From positions 6,059 through 11,922 of the forward strand of contig DFKI01000076.1 of NCBI GenBank assembly GCA_002373325.1: 5,864 nt of DNA, in the 5' to 3' direction. This DNA is from Treponema sp. UBA3649. GTDB lineage: Bacteria > Spirochaetota > Spirochaetia > Treponematales > Treponemataceae. A model generated the notes under the pieces. That model did not search any database, had not been told where the DNA came from, and saw only the letters and a program-made list of their open reading frames with translations. Made by a program: the position numbers and the translations under genes. Below are positions 4,443 through 5,864 of this stretch, one piece after another; the stretch's first letter is position 1; the number at the start of each line of letters is the position of its first letter.

Positions 4443-5864
4443 ATGAGAAAAATTGCAATTCTATTAACTACTATACTTTTGACGGGGGGGGGTATTTACT
4501 TCCTGTGAGAATTTCCTGAGCGGAGGAAAAATCAAAAAGGAGATAGATGACCAAATCGCCCTGGCAAACGCACCCGCCTTTCCGATTTTGATTGACGGAA
4601 CCAAGGGTAAATTTTCACCTTCTAAAGGCTCTTATCCGCTAAAAGTTACGCAGGGCATGGACATCTCCTTTGAAAGCGACACCGACTTTGGTTTTATCCG
4701 CTGGGAGGTCTTCAACGCGAGGACCGGAGAATCACTTGACACAAGCGAATACATAGAGATTGCGGATTCAACGAGCGACAAGACATCAATCAAGCTTTTG
4801 AGGGAACCAGAATCTGAGATACAGCTTGGAGTAAGGAGCATAGTCACGGAAAGGCCCCAGATTATATCATACACGCCAATCACCACCGGGACGCTTAAGG
4901 ACTCTACCATACAGGTGTTGTTCAATTACGACATGGATCCTGACTCCATCTATTATACGGAAGATGAAATCAACTCGCTTCTGGACGGCGGAGCGGAAAC
5001 TTTTCTGTCAGTGGACGGTGGGAGGAAATATGGCTATGTCAAGGACGGCGAGACCTTTTTCAAGAACATAAGAATCACCAACAATAAAACAGGACAGAAC
5101 ATCATCGACAGATTCTGCAATCCTGTGTTCGAAAATCCACGCGTGCTTTCTATTGTGTCGAACAAAGACGCAGGACACACCCTTGACGACTACACACAGG
5201 TGCTTGTGCGCATAGAAAAGGGATTTTTCTACACCGAGCAGGAAAAAAACGTGGAGATGGCCGGAAGCAAGATGTGGATGTACCAGGTGAACAACAAGAC
5301 CGACGACAAGCCTCTTGTAATCACAAACCAAGGCGGAAATGATTTGTTCACTGCGAAACTCAGCGATGAGACCCAGCTTGTGCAGTCAGCCTCCTTCGCA
5401 CCGAACCAGAGCGGATTTGAATCGCTGCAATTTACCGGGGACGGAAAGCTGAACCTGGACATAAATGTGCGTGATCCTGACGGAGGCTCGGGACCAAATT
5501 CATATTTCACGCTCAACGTAAAAAAATTGTATGGAGAAAATTACTCGCCGCTTTCACCTGTTACAGAGGGCAGTTGTATTATAGATTTTCAGAACGTCAC
5601 ATCGGATGAGGCCGTGTTCGAGGGCCGCGTTGATTTGAAGGAGGAAGGATTTCCCGTTGACGAGGGAGTTTACGAGCTGAGCTTTGAGTTCAAGGACAGG
5701 AGCAACAACTCCATGACATATCCTTCTGACGGAAAATTTTATTTTGCGGTGGACACAAAGGCTCCCGAGATGACTTTACCTCTTGTAAAGAGCGAGGACA
5801 GCAGTACATATACTTTTGAATGCAATGACTGTATTGATTTAAAAAGTGCCCAGATTGTTTATAC
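4443..5864 (+). CDS. Paralogous surface lipoprotein, signal peptide out of frame at a poly-G tract (3' end outside window)
   Basis: From ATG 4443 the frame reads M-R-K-I-A-I-L-L-T-T-I-L-L-T-G-G-G-I-Y-F-L and stops at TGA 4506-4508. The next frame, closed upstream by TGA at 4480, is open from 4483 to the right edge. It encodes a close paralogue of gene 1: S-C-E-N-F-L-S-G-G-K, one InlB-like unit with FIRW, ERPQIISYTPI…STIQVLFNYDMD (Big_5-like), KMWMYQVN, FEFKDRSNNS and FAVDTKAP. Removing one G joins the frames into an RK-led hydrophobic signal peptide ending GGVFTSC, with Cys21 (codon 4504-4506) as the lipid anchor; 453 complete mature residues are in view. The intact frame elsewhere argues against a decayed gene. 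It could be phase-OFF, or a homopolymer length error in the assembly. No in-frame ATG exists before 4657, so rescue by another start would lose the signal peptide. Compared with gene 1 it lacks the first InlB-like unit and is visibly richer in G+C. Confidence 0.85.
4484..4492 (+). repeat. Nine-G homopolymer in the signal-peptide coding sequence
   Basis: ACG is followed by nine G in all and then TATTT. With 9 G the ATG frame terminates at 4508. With 8 (or 11) G it runs into the lipoprotein frame; 10 G is also out of frame. Such tracts inside reading frames are classic slipped-strand phase-variation sites, and poly-G tracts are known variable elements in Treponema. Confidence 0.8.

Noticed and set aside
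4632..5516. Minus-strand open frames over gene 2
   Set aside because: They lie opposite a clearly homologous coding sequence, and a similar shadow occurs at the matching place in gene 1 (1094-1351).
4443..5864. Decayed pseudogene
   Set aside because: The only defect is one base in a G homopolymer; promoter, RBS, signal peptide and more than 450 downstream codons are intact, which favours phase variation or a sequencing error.

Overview
The window looks like accessory chromosome of a host-associated spirochaete, most likely a gut or rumen Treponema (inference). The reasons are two large surface lipoproteins with a loose spirochaete-type lipobox (…FTSC), stacked Ig/InlB-type repeats, a C-terminal DUF6273-like domain, and an Rpn-family PD-(D/E)XK gene of the kind common in treponemes. 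No rRNA, tRNA, CRISPR array or classical insertion sequence was found.

Layout: (1) 1-2999, plus strand: nearly all of a ~1,000-residue lipoprotein. It enters the window just before its lipid-anchor Cys and ends in a C-type-lectin-like (DUF6273-type) domain. (2) 3039-3980, minus strand: a complete Rpn-family nuclease, convergent with gene 1 (39 bp gap, no terminator hairpin seen). Inside it, in the same frame, is a second start with a perfect Shine-Dalgarno sequence that would make a 91-residue C-terminal protein, as known for the RpnL/RpnS toxin-antitoxin pairs. (3) 3981-4442: a 462-bp intergenic region. About half of it is a mirror-symmetric palindromic repeat array, with tandem GTCATTATCGG units on the left, two inverted REP-like hairpins in the centre and 22-bp units of opposite polarity on the right. 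A strong extended -10 promoter follows and drives the next gene. (4) 4443-5864, plus strand: the 5' part of a paralogue of gene 1. Its signal-peptide coding sequence contains nine consecutive G. As read, the ATG frame stops after 21 codons and the lipoprotein frame is out of register by one base; eight G would restore a full lipoprotein.

The region reads as a variable surface-antigen locus. It has paralogous lipoprotein genes of different base composition and repeat number, a likely poly-G on/off switch, a possible hypervariable C-terminal segment, a recombination-promoting nuclease and a REP-like array between the paralogues. The individual sequence signals are directly visible. The idea that they work together is inference.
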